From positions 2,027,900-2,091,899 of the forward strand of contig CP036272.1 in NCBI GenBank assembly GCA_007745635.1: 64,000 nt of DNA, in the 5' to 3' direction. How positions within the stretch are numbered: the stretch's first letter is position 1; each line of letters starts with the position of its first letter. The position numbers and the translations under genes are program-made. The stretch is from Stieleria bergensis (lineage in GTDB: Bacteria; Planctomycetota; Planctomycetia; Pirellulales; Pirellulaceae). Shown here piece by piece: positions 54,763-63,049 of this stretch. The notes beneath the pieces were generated by a model. That model had not been told where the DNA came from and did not search any database. It saw only the letters and a program-made list of their open reading frames with translations.

Positions 54763-56439
54763 TCAGGCTGTTTTCGCGGTCACCGGTTGGTACGGCATGA
54801 TCATTGCCAAGACGCCTGCGATGCCAGCATACAAGGGCAATCGCCAGGGGCCGAGTGCTTGCACCAACAGCACCAGCACCGGGGCGACCAGCACGCAGAC
54901 CGCCAACCAACCGGTCCACGAAGGAAGGCTCGCGAGCGCCCGTTGCCTGCGCTGGTTGCTCTGCGGTCTTGTGCCGATTCGTGTCGTCACGACGGTTGCG
55001 GTGATCGAGAAAACGGTGACGGGGATGCTGAGCAGGTAAGCTCCGCCGGGCAGTCGCCAGGCGACGACAAGCGCGAACGCGGCACCCAGCAACCAGGTTC
55101 TCTGTTGCCAGGTCCGTAAATCGCTCTCGGACAATGGCAGTCGTTTCCATTTTCGGATGCCCCAGTCGCGCACCGTCCAAGCTGCTGCTAAGGCCAGGCC
55201 AATGGTAAAGAGTCCCAGAGGCAAGTCGTAGGGTGTGTAGCGAACGCTACGAAAGGCTGTTGCCAGCAGCAGGCCTTGCAGTCCCAGGCCAATCGCAATC
55301 GCCGCCAGCAAACAAAGGCATTGAATCTGAATCTGCGCCCAGCCCATCGCGGTGCGATGATTTCCTATGAGCCACCACAGTACAAACAACATGCAGCACG
55401 ACGCCGCGGCAAAACTGGTCTGCAACCACGCGGGATAGTTCACCACAAAGGCACCAAAGACGTCAAAGAAGATTGCTTCTGAATTGTCCTTGGCAAACAG
55501 ATTTGCGAGCTGTTGGTCACTCAGTCGGTCAAGCCTGCGATGCATCGACGTAATGTGATCGCCCATGTGTTGCAAGGTGCGTCGACTGACGTTTTCAGGG
55601 GAGTCCTGTGGGGTGTGGTAGCGATGAGCGCCGCCGATGGTGGCAAAGTTAAACCCGGGTTGGTCAAGCTCAGTGCGCCAGATCGTGAAATCGGTCTTGT
55701 TGGGCAACTGACGATAAACGGTTACCGCTAGCGAGGAGGTGATTTTTGGACGGGCAAGTCCACCGAGTAAGGTTTTTGCGCTTTCGTGCCCCACTCGGTT
55801 GATCTCGAACATGGGCACGCCACCACTGGTGCCGCGCGCGTCGAAGTTCAGCACAAATGCGGGCGTCGCAATCGGTAGGGGATTGGACCTGGCAAAGTGC
55901 TTCGCGCCAACCAGACCGTACTCTTCGCTGTCGGTGAACAGATAATGAACCGTTCGTTGGTGGCTGGCTTGTTGCTGACTGAGCATCCGACAATGTTCTA
56001 CCAATGCCACCACGCAGCTGCCAGCATCTCCGGCACCGGGACCCCAGGGGCAGGAATCATGATGCGTGACAATCAGAATCGGGGCCAGGTCCGGTTGTTG
56101 GCCGGGCAGCGTGGCCAACAAATTGGTCAATTCCGCCCCGGCAGCCAACTCAGCATGCGGCTTGGTCCGTGTCTTGGGTGTTGTTGTGGTCCAGGTGAGC
56201 CGCCGAGTCTGGACATTCAAGGACTCAAGTTCCGCTTGCAATCGATCTAGAAACGCCTTCCCGGCGGCGGTTCCCGAGGAATGAGTCCGTAGGTCTGGTC
56301 CAATCAAATGTTGCAGCCGCTGAGCCATGCGAGTCGCTGAGATCGCGGCGCTGGCTGGTTTGGGAGCAGGCCCGCGATAGGCCAGCAGCCCCAATAGCAG
56401 CGCGAACAAGAATGCTCCGAAGGCGATGGCGGTTCGCAT
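54763..56439 (-). CDS. M28 family metallopeptidase fused to a membrane domain
   Basis: 558 residues. The N-terminal anchor (AIAFGAFLFALLLGLLAYRG) is followed by an M28 aminopeptidase domain (about 30-315). The di-zinc ligands are visible: THHDS (His), GAGDAGS (Asp), TDSEEYGL (catalytic Glu and Glu ligand), NFDARG (Asp) and GGAHRYHTPQD (His). After that come about six hydrophobic helices (about 335-555). The peptidase would face the periplasm. The frame continues upstream to 56748, but that part is Arg/Cys-rich; ATG 56439 is chosen. It lies downstream of the FliG-like gene, same strand, 122 bp apart. Confidence 0.88.
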   Translation of the reverse strand: MRTAIAFGAFLFALLLGLLAYRGPAPKPASAAISATRMAQRLQHLIGPDLRTHSSGTAAGKAFLDRLQAELESLNVQTRRLTWTTTTPKTRTKPHAELAAGAELTNLLATLPGQQPDLAPILIVTHHDSCPWGPGAGDAGSCVVALVEHCRMLSQQQASHQRTVHYLFTDSEEYGLVGAKHFARSNPLPIATPAFVLNFDARGTSGGVPMFEINRVGHESAKTLLGGLARPKITSSLAVTVYRQLPNKTDFTIWRTELDQPGFNFATIGGAHRYHTPQDSPENVSRRTLQHMGDHITSMHRRLDRLSDQQLANLFAKDNSEAIFFDVFGAFVVNYPAWLQTSFAAASCCMLFVLWWLIGNHRTAMGWAQIQIQCLCLLAAIAIGLGLQGLLLATAFRSVRYTPYDLPLGLFTIGLALAAAWTVRDWGIRKWKRLPLSESDLRTWQQRTWLLGAAFALVVAWRLPGGAYLLSIPVTVFSITATVVTTRIGTRPQSNQRRQRALASLPSWTGWLAVCVLVAPVLVLLVQALGPWRLPLYAGIAGVLAMIMPYQPVTAKTA

Positions 56440-56561
56440 GTTGAAGTTCCAGTCTGGAGCGCTGTGTCGCTGTGTATCCAACGAACAGCAAGGCATGCAT
56501 TGAAAGACCAAGCTGTCGATCAAGCGGTGGCGTTTTTGTGCACGTTGACAGGCGGGAAACG

Positions 56562-57686
56562 CTATGCCGCCAAGGCTTTGTGACCGATTGCAATTCGAAT
56601 CGCAATCTCTGCGATCGCGCGTTTCGCTTGATCGATCTCTGAGATCTGCAATTGATTCATGCTTCGCATTGCAGAGCGAACTTGTTTCGCTTGTTTGCGT
56701 GGCAAAAGCTTCAAGGTTGATTCGGCCACTTCGTTTGGCAGTCCGCACAGGACCAAGAACGCCTGTTTGGTGGTGCCCATGCCCAGTGCATAGCAGAGGT
56801 CTTCGGGAGGAAGGTTGATCAAGAACTGGTCGATGCGCTGTGCCAGCTGTTCAGTGTTCAAGGGAACGCGTTGGTCACGATTGTCAGCTGCCCCTGACGC
56901 CGGATTGGTTGAACCCAGCGGTGGTGTTGCGGCGACGGTTTGGGATGCTGAATCTGACGCTGCGGCCGCTGGGCCGCCATGGATTGCGTTGGCAAAGTTG
57001 GAGTTCAAAATGCCGGCGGCTTGTGTTTGTTGGTACTGCTCGATCAGCACCTGCATGCTGTCGAGTTCACAGGGCTGGCGATAAGCATCGATGGAGTGAA
57101 TCGCCACGGGAGAGGGTTCCGCTTGGTGGGCGGAGTCCGCGTCAGGCTGCACTCGTGAAAAGGGGGCGGAGCCTGGCGGGGTGCGATTCAATTCATCCGC
57201 GGCGGACGGGATCGCGTTTGTTGTCGTCGTGCTGTTTGGTGCAGTCCCGTTCGGGCCCGCGTTATCTGGGCCGGCGTTATTGGGGCCGGCGTTATTGGGG
57301 CCCCCGTTATTTGGGGCCACGCTGGTCTGAAACGAGGTGTCTGGATTGTGATACAGCGTTGGTTTGCGCGTTTTGGAGACCCGTGCTCGGCCGATCTGGA
57401 TCTCGTCGTGAATTTCGGATTCGACCTCGGCGATCGATTGGGTTTCTCGCGTCAAATGCTCGCGCATCTGCTTCATGGTGCGGTACTGTTCCATGGGATC
57501 CACGTCACCGAGTTGATCGAGTTCGGCCTGGACGCGTTGCTGATCGGAACTGGAGAGTTGTCCCAGCAGCACGCCATGGGTGCGCGAGGGCAATGAGTGC
57601 AACAGGATCGCAATCTGCCGAAGTTTTGCAGGAGTCGACGTTGGCATGGCGGCAGTGGAATGGGCAGTGCGTTCGAGCTGAACCAT
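56562..57686 (-). CDS. fliG: FliG-like flagellar motor switch protein
   Basis: 374 residues. The N-terminal part (about 18-80: PAKLRQIAILLHSLPSRTHGV) resembles the FliG N-domain that binds FliF. The middle (about 115-260) is low in complexity with NNAGP repeats in place of the FliG middle domain and its EHPQ motif. The C-terminal 95 residues (INLPPEDLCYALGMGTTKQ, then SEIDQAKRAIAEIAIRIA) match the FliG C-domain. So it is a divergent switch protein. It follows fliF by 35 bp on the same strand. Confidence 0.75.
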   Translation of the reverse strand: MVQLERTAHSTAAMPTSTPAKLRQIAILLHSLPSRTHGVLLGQLSSSDQQRVQAELDQLGDVDPMEQYRTMKQMREHLTRETQSIAEVESEIHDEIQIGRARVSKTRKPTLYHNPDTSFQTSVAPNNGGPNNAGPNNAGPDNAGPNGTAPNSTTTTNAIPSAADELNRTPPGSAPFSRVQPDADSAHQAEPSPVAIHSIDAYRQPCELDSMQVLIEQYQQTQAAGILNSNFANAIHGGPAAAASDSASQTVAATPPLGSTNPASGAADNRDQRVPLNTEQLAQRIDQFLINLPPEDLCYALGMGTTKQAFLVLCGLPNEVAESTLKLLPRKQAKQVRSAMRSMNQLQISEIDQAKRAIAEIAIRIAIGHKALAA

Positions 57687-57721
57687 GGGACGAGCCAGTG
57701 GGGATGGTTGCGTTGTTCAGT

Positions 57722-59230
57722 TTAGGCCGCGTCGTTCATCCAGCTGTGGACGATCTGGGCAGCGAGTTCCGGATTGGACTCGACAAGTTCCGCCAAGTCA
57801 TCGCGGAGTTGATGATCCTGTTTATTCAGTGCAATGATCGATTGGCCTGACACCGGATCAGTGCTTGATGAGATATTGGTTGCTGTGGTTCGGCGTGAGC
57901 GGCGAAACTTGGTAACGGTGACAATGCCGATCACGACCAAGATTGCCAGGGCCGCCAAAGGGATCAGCGCCGAATCCGGTCGGCCTTGTTTCAGCCGTGT
58001 CCAGTGGACTTGCCACCATTGAGCGAGCGAGACGTTTTGCGCCGCGTTTTCAGTCTGGGGATTGGCATAGCTCAGTCGGATCGTGGCATCGTTGTCCGGA
58101 TAGCTCCAGACCTGAATGGCTTTCTCAGCCGTGGCAAGGTTGGAAGCCAGGAACGGAGTGATGGCGGCACGTAGATTGTTGGTCAGCTGCAGCTTGGCTT
58201 GTTCCAGTTGCGGTGGCGTCGGCGCGATCACGAATTCACAACCGGGATGATGGTCTTGATACTGCCGGATCCATTGAGTGTGAAACTGACTTTCTGGCAC
58301 ACCAACGGAAATCATGAACTGCAGCGTTCGGGAACTGCTTGGTTGGTCGTTGGAAACTTGCTGTGACTCGGTGGTTGAGAGCGTTGCTGGATCGGCGGCG
58401 TCGTTTGGTGGGGTTTCTGTAGCCAGGCTGGCATAGCGGCTGGTGACGGCGATCTTCAGCTCAGGATAGCCTTTGAGCAGTTCGGTGAGCTCTTGTTTGA
58501 GTTCGTATTCACGTTGTCGTTGACGTTGGATTTCCGGTGTGTCGGTGCCACTGTATGTTTGCTGTGCTCCGGTATCGGTCACCGTGACTTGGTCCGCTGT
58601 CATGCCAGCATAGGATGCCGCGATCATTTCCCGAATGGATTGAATCCGGGCTGGGGAGAGAGGCTTTTTCGACTTCGAACACAGCACCACGCTGGCAGAG
58701 TGAATCGTGGTGGGGTTGAATCCACGGACTTCTTTTTCGTCGTAGTCGACCGTTGCCCATGCGAGATCGTCGAAGGCCGTTAGTGTTTGGCCCAAGTCGT
58801 TGGCTTTGGCAATTTGGTAACGCAGTCGCTTTTGTTTTTCAGACTCGAAATAAGATTGCTTATCGAGCTGTTCTTGAACGTTGCGACCGTTGGATTGTGG
58901 GATCGCTTGTTCCGTGTGACAGAGGTCGTGGTAGTGCTGACGTTTGCTTTCTGGGACCAGCAACCTGCCGTCTTCGATCAAGTAGTCGTCCAAGCCGGCG
59001 TGCTTGAGTTTGGCTTCCAATTCAGCCACAGAGGGTTGGTCATCACCGGCAGCGGCGTTGATCAAGGGCACCATGGCCGTCGATCCGGGTTGTTGCCAGA
59101 TCAAGTAGATGCCACCAATGACTAAGACAACCAGCACGACGACGATCGATTGACGTGTCATCGCGGGTTCAGAGTCAACACCTCCGGTGTTTTTGCTCGA
59201 TGGGAAATTCTCAGCCGACTGATCCAACAC
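57722..59230 (-). CDS. fliF: FliF-like flagellar MS-ring protein
   Basis: 502 residues (479 if started at ATG 59161). First membrane helix at about 28-45; RBM1-like region LKHAGLDDYLIEDGRLLVPE; RBM3-like region KANDLGQTLTAFDDLAWATVDY (in part), IHSASVVLCSKSKKPLSPARI and GMTADQVTVTDTGAQQTYSG; second helix at about 420-440 (LIPLAALAILVVIGIVTV); and the FliG-binding tail LRDDLAELVESNPELAAQIVHSWM. This is the FliF/YscJ plan, with much divergence. It starts 2 bp after the HATPase gene stop. Confidence 0.82.
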   Translation of the reverse strand: MLDQSAENFPSSKNTGGVDSEPAMTRQSIVVVLVVLVIGGIYLIWQQPGSTAMVPLINAAAGDDQPSVAELEAKLKHAGLDDYLIEDGRLLVPESKRQHYHDLCHTEQAIPQSNGRNVQEQLDKQSYFESEKQKRLRYQIAKANDLGQTLTAFDDLAWATVDYDEKEVRGFNPTTIHSASVVLCSKSKKPLSPARIQSIREMIAASYAGMTADQVTVTDTGAQQTYSGTDTPEIQRQRQREYELKQELTELLKGYPELKIAVTSRYASLATETPPNDAADPATLSTTESQQVSNDQPSSSRTLQFMISVGVPESQFHTQWIRQYQDHHPGCEFVIAPTPPQLEQAKLQLTNNLRAAITPFLASNLATAEKAIQVWSYPDNDATIRLSYANPQTENAAQNVSLAQWWQVHWTRLKQGRPDSALIPLAALAILVVIGIVTVTKFRRSRRTTATNISSSTDPVSGQSIIALNKQDHQLRDDLAELVESNPELAAQIVHSWMNDAA

Positions 59231-59232
59231 AC

Positions 59233-59655
59233 CTAAGCCGCCATTCGCTGTGTTTTGGTTTCACCGGGAAAGCGGATCGTGACCGCGACTCCACCCTGTG
59301 GGCAGTTTTGCCACTGAAGTTCCGCAGTTAACGCTTTGGCAGATAAAGGCACGACGCAGGGTCGAGTTTCCTTGTCGGTGCCGCTGTCGGCGATTTCCAG
59401 TTCAAAGCCAGTCGCATCACTGCAGCTGGTGATCAGAATGTCACCGCCCTCAGGCATCGCTTGCAAGGACTGTTCGCACACCAAGCGAACCAACTGCGCC
59501 ACCCACTTGGAGTTTCCGGGAATGGTCTCGTCGTTGGCCACGTCTAACTCAAGGCAGACGGGCGCAGGGTGCTGAATCAAAAGTGGAGCGACCGTTGATT
59601 CGATCAACACCATCAGATTGTGACAATGATCCGGGTCCATCCATCCACTGGCCAT
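59233..59655 (-). CDS. Small HATPase-like (histidine kinase fold) protein
   Basis: 140 residues without a kinase sensor or His-phosphotransfer part. The pattern is GHKL-like: LVRLVCEQSLQAMPEGGDI (N-box region), FELEIADSGTD (G1, DxGxG altered to DSGTD), and GGVAVTIRFPG (end strand). The altered boxes suggest weak or no ATP binding. GGAGG five bases before ATG 59655 is one of the best ribosome-binding sites here. It heads the fliF-fliG cassette, 2 bp before fliF, so it may regulate or assist ring assembly; that role is inferred from position. Confidence 0.7.
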   Translation of the reverse strand: MASGWMDPDHCHNLMVLIESTVAPLLIQHPAPVCLELDVANDETIPGNSKWVAQLVRLVCEQSLQAMPEGGDILITSCSDATGFELEIADSGTDKETRPCVVPLSAKALTAELQWQNCPQGGVAVTIRFPGETKTQRMAA

Positions 59656-60072
59656 CTTGGCCTCCGCTGTTTTTGAGTAAGCAAACGGAAATCATGCACG
59701 CCTTTTAACCAAAAATGACTCGAAACGCTCAAGTTCATTTCTTGAAGTCACAGGCATACCCATTTTTGGGTTGTCGCTGCAAGATGAATCGACGACGGTA
59801 AAACCGTTGTTGAGACCCGCCCGGCAGCGATGGGTGGGAACGGCCAGCAAAAGGTGCAGCGCCGATCCGCCAGAGTGGCCAGCAACCTCGCGCCGCTGGG
59901 GCAACCCTTGCCCCAGCAAGGGCGGGATGTACTTGCCAGATCACTCCCGCTCGCTTAGGGTGTTGGTATTCGGCCATGGGGAATTGTCACAGCTGCTCTG
60001 GGATTGCAGGCCATGAAAATCAGTACCATTCAATTGCGTGCAGCGAATTTGCCTGCAGCGAATTTGCCAGCC
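59656..60072. other. Divergent intergenic region with strong hairpin
   Basis: 417 bases between the flagellar cassette and the PDZ gene. It contains a perfect stem GCTGGGGCAA-CCC-TTGCCCCAGC (59895-59917) and a 15-bp duplication TGCAGCGAATTTGCC (60039-60068) just upstream of the PDZ gene start. No gene was seen. Confidence 0.55.
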
Positions 60073-61653
60073 ATGAAAGCCTTCATCACGCGTCTCCTGA
60101 TCACCGGTTGGGTTTGCATCGCTGGTCTTGGAGGCCATTGCGTTCTGGCACAAGGATTCAACTTTCAAGTCCCTGATGGATCGCGACGGCAACCCGCTGC
60201 GGCGCCTCAAGACCCACGCTACGCTCCGCGGCCGAATCAAGCCCGCGCTGAGAATGAGCCACAAGACCGCTCGCGAGGACGTTTATTCCGTCGGCTCCGC
60301 GATCGCGTTGCACCGCTGGTCGAAGAGCAGCTGCAGCGGATGCAAGAGGGCGGTGATCCCAACGCGAATCATCCCGACGCCGTGCCGCGTGGTGACGCCG
60401 CGCCGCGTGGTGATGTTCCGTTTGCCATTCCCTTCAACTTCGGGCAAGGCTTTTTTCCCTCCGCCGCTCAGGATGCGCGTGCCAGTGATCCAGCGGGACG
60501 CGGGGCAAGCAGTGATCCTCGCTCGCCAAACGCGGGACAAACGCAGCCAGCCAGATCATCGTTGCCCAGCCCTGCCCTGCAACCGTTGGCCCCGCTGGGA
60601 ACGCCACGGCAAGACGCTGGTGGCATGTCGCTGAACCCGGCAGCGACCGGTGCACGTGGAACAGGTGCACGTGGAACAGGTGCACAGCAGAACGCAGCCA
60701 ACAGAGCGGCTGCGGAGGGGTTGGGTTCCTCGATTTTGCTGGCTCCCAATCAGCCCACTTATCAGGACAATTCAGCGGGGCCGAATCAATCACAGATGCA
60801 GCAATCGCCGCCAAGCCTTGCCTTGCCAGCCCCGCAAACCGAGAGCCGCGAGATCCTGCCAGCGCCTCGGCCATCGGTTGGTCAGCGGGAGACGGCCGCC
60901 GCAGCCGGTGACTTGCAACCGCCAGTCGAACCCGGTGGTCTGGGACTGCAGATTGCTGCCGTCTCTGGACGCCGTGGAGTCACTGTGGATCGAGTTTCCC
61001 AGCCAAGTGTCGGGGCAGAGATGGGGTTTCAGGCCGGCGATCGAATCATTTCCGTCAACGGAGCGCTGGTGCGCAGCGAGCAACAGTTCCAGTCCCAGGT
61101 CGCGCGCACCGAAGGTGCATTGACGGTCAAGGCCGTCCGCAGTGGCCGACTGGTCTCATTAACGGCCAGCGATCAGCTGCGCAAGAATCCACCGACCGAG
61201 TCTGAAACCGCATCGGCGAAGCCTGCTAGGGATGGCGCGGCGCCTGCTGGGGATGACAATGGGATGCTCAATGGCCTGGGCTCCATGTTTGGTCGTCTGA
61301 TCGGCGGTGATGCCGCCGCGCCCAAGGAAACTAAGGACACGCCGCCTGCGACGAAGAACCTGCTCGACAAGCTTCCTCTGCCCGCACCGGCTGGCAAACC
61401 CAAGGCAGTCAAACCCAAGGCAGTCAAACCCAAGGCAGTCAAACCGCAATCGCCTCTGGCGCCAGTCAAGTCAGAAACGCCCCAGCCAAAACCACTGGAG
61501 AAACCACCAGTGACCAATCCCACCTCTGGCGAGAGCCAGCCAAAGAACTCAGCGCCAAAGGCTGAGACACTCTCAGAACGGATTAAACGCTTGAAGGCCG
61601 AACTGAAAGCGGCCGAGACGCGGCGGCAACAACAAGAGCAGCAACAGCAGTAG
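60073..61653 (+). CDS. Secreted PDZ domain protein with low-complexity arms
   Basis: 526 residues. Signal peptide MKAFITRLLITGWVCIAGLG, cleaved near VLAQG. A long Pro/Ala/Gly/Gln-rich arm (about 30-290) follows, with duplicated GARGT units. The PDZ-like domain (about 298-375) is GGLGLQIAAVSGRRGVTVDR, then GFQAGDRIISVNGALV. The C-terminal arm has three tandem KAVKP units encoded by 15-bp repeats (61399-61443) and ends in a charged coiled coil (ERIKRLKAELKAAETRRQQQ). It may tether envelope proteins. Upstream in-frame ATGs (60004, 60013) lie in duplicated DNA; 60073 fits the signal peptide. Confidence 0.8.
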   Translation: MKAFITRLLITGWVCIAGLGGHCVLAQGFNFQVPDGSRRQPAAAPQDPRYAPRPNQARAENEPQDRSRGRLFRRLRDRVAPLVEEQLQRMQEGGDPNANHPDAVPRGDAAPRGDVPFAIPFNFGQGFFPSAAQDARASDPAGRGASSDPRSPNAGQTQPARSSLPSPALQPLAPLGTPRQDAGGMSLNPAATGARGTGARGTGAQQNAANRAAAEGLGSSILLAPNQPTYQDNSAGPNQSQMQQSPPSLALPAPQTESREILPAPRPSVGQRETAAAAGDLQPPVEPGGLGLQIAAVSGRRGVTVDRVSQPSVGAEMGFQAGDRIISVNGALVRSEQQFQSQVARTEGALTVKAVRSGRLVSLTASDQLRKNPPTESETASAKPARDGAAPAGDDNGMLNGLGSMFGRLIGGDAAAPKETKDTPPATKNLLDKLPLPAPAGKPKAVKPKAVKPKAVKPQSPLAPVKSETPQPKPLEKPPVTNPTSGESQPKNSAPKAETLSERIKRLKAELKAAETRRQQQEQQQQ

Positions 61654-61732
61654 CAAGTGGCTTGGCTGGACGTTTCTGTGCCCTGTAGCTCAACCTCAGT
61701 GCTGATGCTTCACCCAGCCTTGCGCATCGAGC

Positions 61733-61765
61733 GACGATCACGCTGTTGCAACGGGTGGGTTTCGT
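61733..61765. repeat. 33-bp direct repeat, copy 1
   Basis: Starts GACGATCACGCTGTTGCAAC and ends GGGTTTCGT. It matches copy 2 at 62157-62189 at 32 of 33 positions. It lies 33 bp past the stop of the small membrane protein gene. Confidence 0.9.
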
Positions 61766-61798
61766 CGCGGATTGGTTCCCATGGGCTTCTTTTGGGTC

Positions 61799-62059
61799 TC
61801 AGTAACGCGGTGCTTGCGACATCATCTCGTCGGCAATTGCCAGCACAACCAGTGCCCCAACGACAACGGCATATGTCGCCCAAAACAGTATCAATACCCA
61901 ATTCTTCGGATGCGGTTTGTCGATGTAAAGGCGAGCCCAAGCCCATTTAATCAGCCAACTCGCTGGAACAGCCAGTGCCGTCAGAATGAAAATTAGCACC
62001 GCAATAAAGGGCCAGATCCGCATGCTCTCGTACTGCTGAAACGATGCAATCAATTCCAT
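61799..62059 (-). CDS. Small two-helix membrane protein
   Basis: 86 residues with two strong hydrophobic helices (about 15-38, IWPFIAVLIFILTALAVPAS; about 53-75, VLILFWATYAVVVGALVVLA) joined by a positively charged loop (ARLYIDKPHPKN). GGAATG precedes the ATG. No family was recognised. It is flanked by two near-identical 33-bp direct repeats, so it may have moved as a unit or sit between two copies of a dispersed element. Confidence 0.68.
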   Translation of the reverse strand: MELIASFQQYESMRIWPFIAVLIFILTALAVPASWLIKWAWARLYIDKPHPKNWVLILFWATYAVVVGALVVLAIADEMMSQAPRY

Positions 62060-62156
62060 GAGTCATTCCAACTTGGCCGTGTGTTGACACGTTATCCATC
62101 TCGATCGCATGATTCAGATTGCGACGACATCCATTCTGAGCCCCGGTTTTTGTGCT

Positions 62157-62189
62157 GACGATCACGCCGTTGCAACGGGTGGGTTTCGT
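62157..62189. repeat. 33-bp direct repeat, copy 2
   Basis: Identical to copy 1 except one base, which here completes a perfect 12-bp palindrome, CCGTTGCAACGG. It lies 6 bp past the stop of the next leftward gene. Confidence 0.9.
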
Positions 62190-62195
62190 TTCGAA

Positions 62196-62621
62196 TCAGC
62201 CAGCGAGTGAAGAGCGGAAGGGAAGGATTCGCGGTCCGTTGGATGGCTGATCGCTCTGCGTCGGCTGTTGTTCAGCGGGCGAGTTTCGCCGGGCCGCCGC
62301 TTCGTCGATCAGTTGGCTGGTCAACGTCATCTTCAGTGCAGCCGCCTGGGCGTCGTCGACGGTGATGCGGCTTTGAGCAAACCAGCCAACGTGTGGTGAG
62401 CGACTTTCTTGTTGCAGAACCAGTTGCGATTGACCCTCAGCGTTGGTCTCGCGGGCGAGGAGCAAACGCGAATCTTCATCGCTGCCCAAGAACACATTCA
62501 ATACCTCGAAGTCTGGTTTGACTCCGGCAGACGCCGTGCTAGCAGGCGCTGTTCCAGCAGTCAGTGGTTGCTCGGTGGCACTGTTGTGGCATCGACTGTG
62601 GCATTGGAGGGGAAGCATCAT
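62196..62621 (-). CDS. Hypothetical protein
   Basis: 141 residues. A globular core at about 37-110 (DFEVLNVFLGSDEDSRLLLARE, then SPHVGWFAQSRITVDDAQAAAL) is flanked by low-complexity ends. Reading and codon choice suggest a real protein, but I know no family. The first 30 residues may not belong to the protein. It is divergent from csrA. Confidence 0.6.
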   Translation of the reverse strand: MMLPLQCHSRCHNSATEQPLTAGTAPASTASAGVKPDFEVLNVFLGSDEDSRLLLARETNAEGQSQLVLQQESRSPHVGWFAQSRITVDDAQAAALKMTLTSQLIDEAAARRNSPAEQQPTQSDQPSNGPRILPFRSSLAG

Positions 62622-62899
62622 GGCGGATCGGCTCGTGCGAATGAAGGCCCGTCTGGGAAACCGTTGTTCAACCGGTTCCTCGGGAGGTTGCTAGCAAAGC
62701 ACTGCGGAGTGCGAATGCTAATGAAAACCATTCTCAACAAGGCTTAGTCTAATGGATCTGACGGCGAAGTCAATCTTTCAATTTCTTGTAATCTTTTCCC
62801 CGAGATTGGCCGAGGGCGGTGGGGCTGTCCGGTTTGGAAACTCTTTAAGTCCTTTTGTAGCAGCGGCTTAAGACGTTTCTTCAGGCAGTTCTGCAGGTT

Positions 62900-62916
62900 T
62901 TGGCACGCTCAGTGCA
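62900..62916 (+). promoter_or_regulatory. Sigma-54 (-24/-12) promoter upstream of csrA
   Basis: TTGGCACGCTCAGTGCA matches the consensus YTGGCACGrNNNTTGCW at 15 of 17 positions. The invariant GG (62902-62903) and GC (62914-62915) are separated by the required 10 bases. Transcription would start near 62927, giving a leader of about 120 bases to the csrA ATG. Confidence 0.8.
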
Positions 62917-63049
62917 ATGGTACAAAGCCAACGAAAACGCTTTGGCGACCAAGGATCTTGCACCTCAGCCGGCTCCATTTCAGTCCCGCCAGTCTTGTTT
63001 TCGCTGACTCAACTTCAGTCTCTGCTCTCACGCGACAAAGGAATGTGCA

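Noticed and set aside
56840-57850. 336-codon open frame antisense to the FliG-like gene
   Set aside because: Arg/Trp/Cys-rich and featureless; the minus strand has FliG N- and C-domain patterns.
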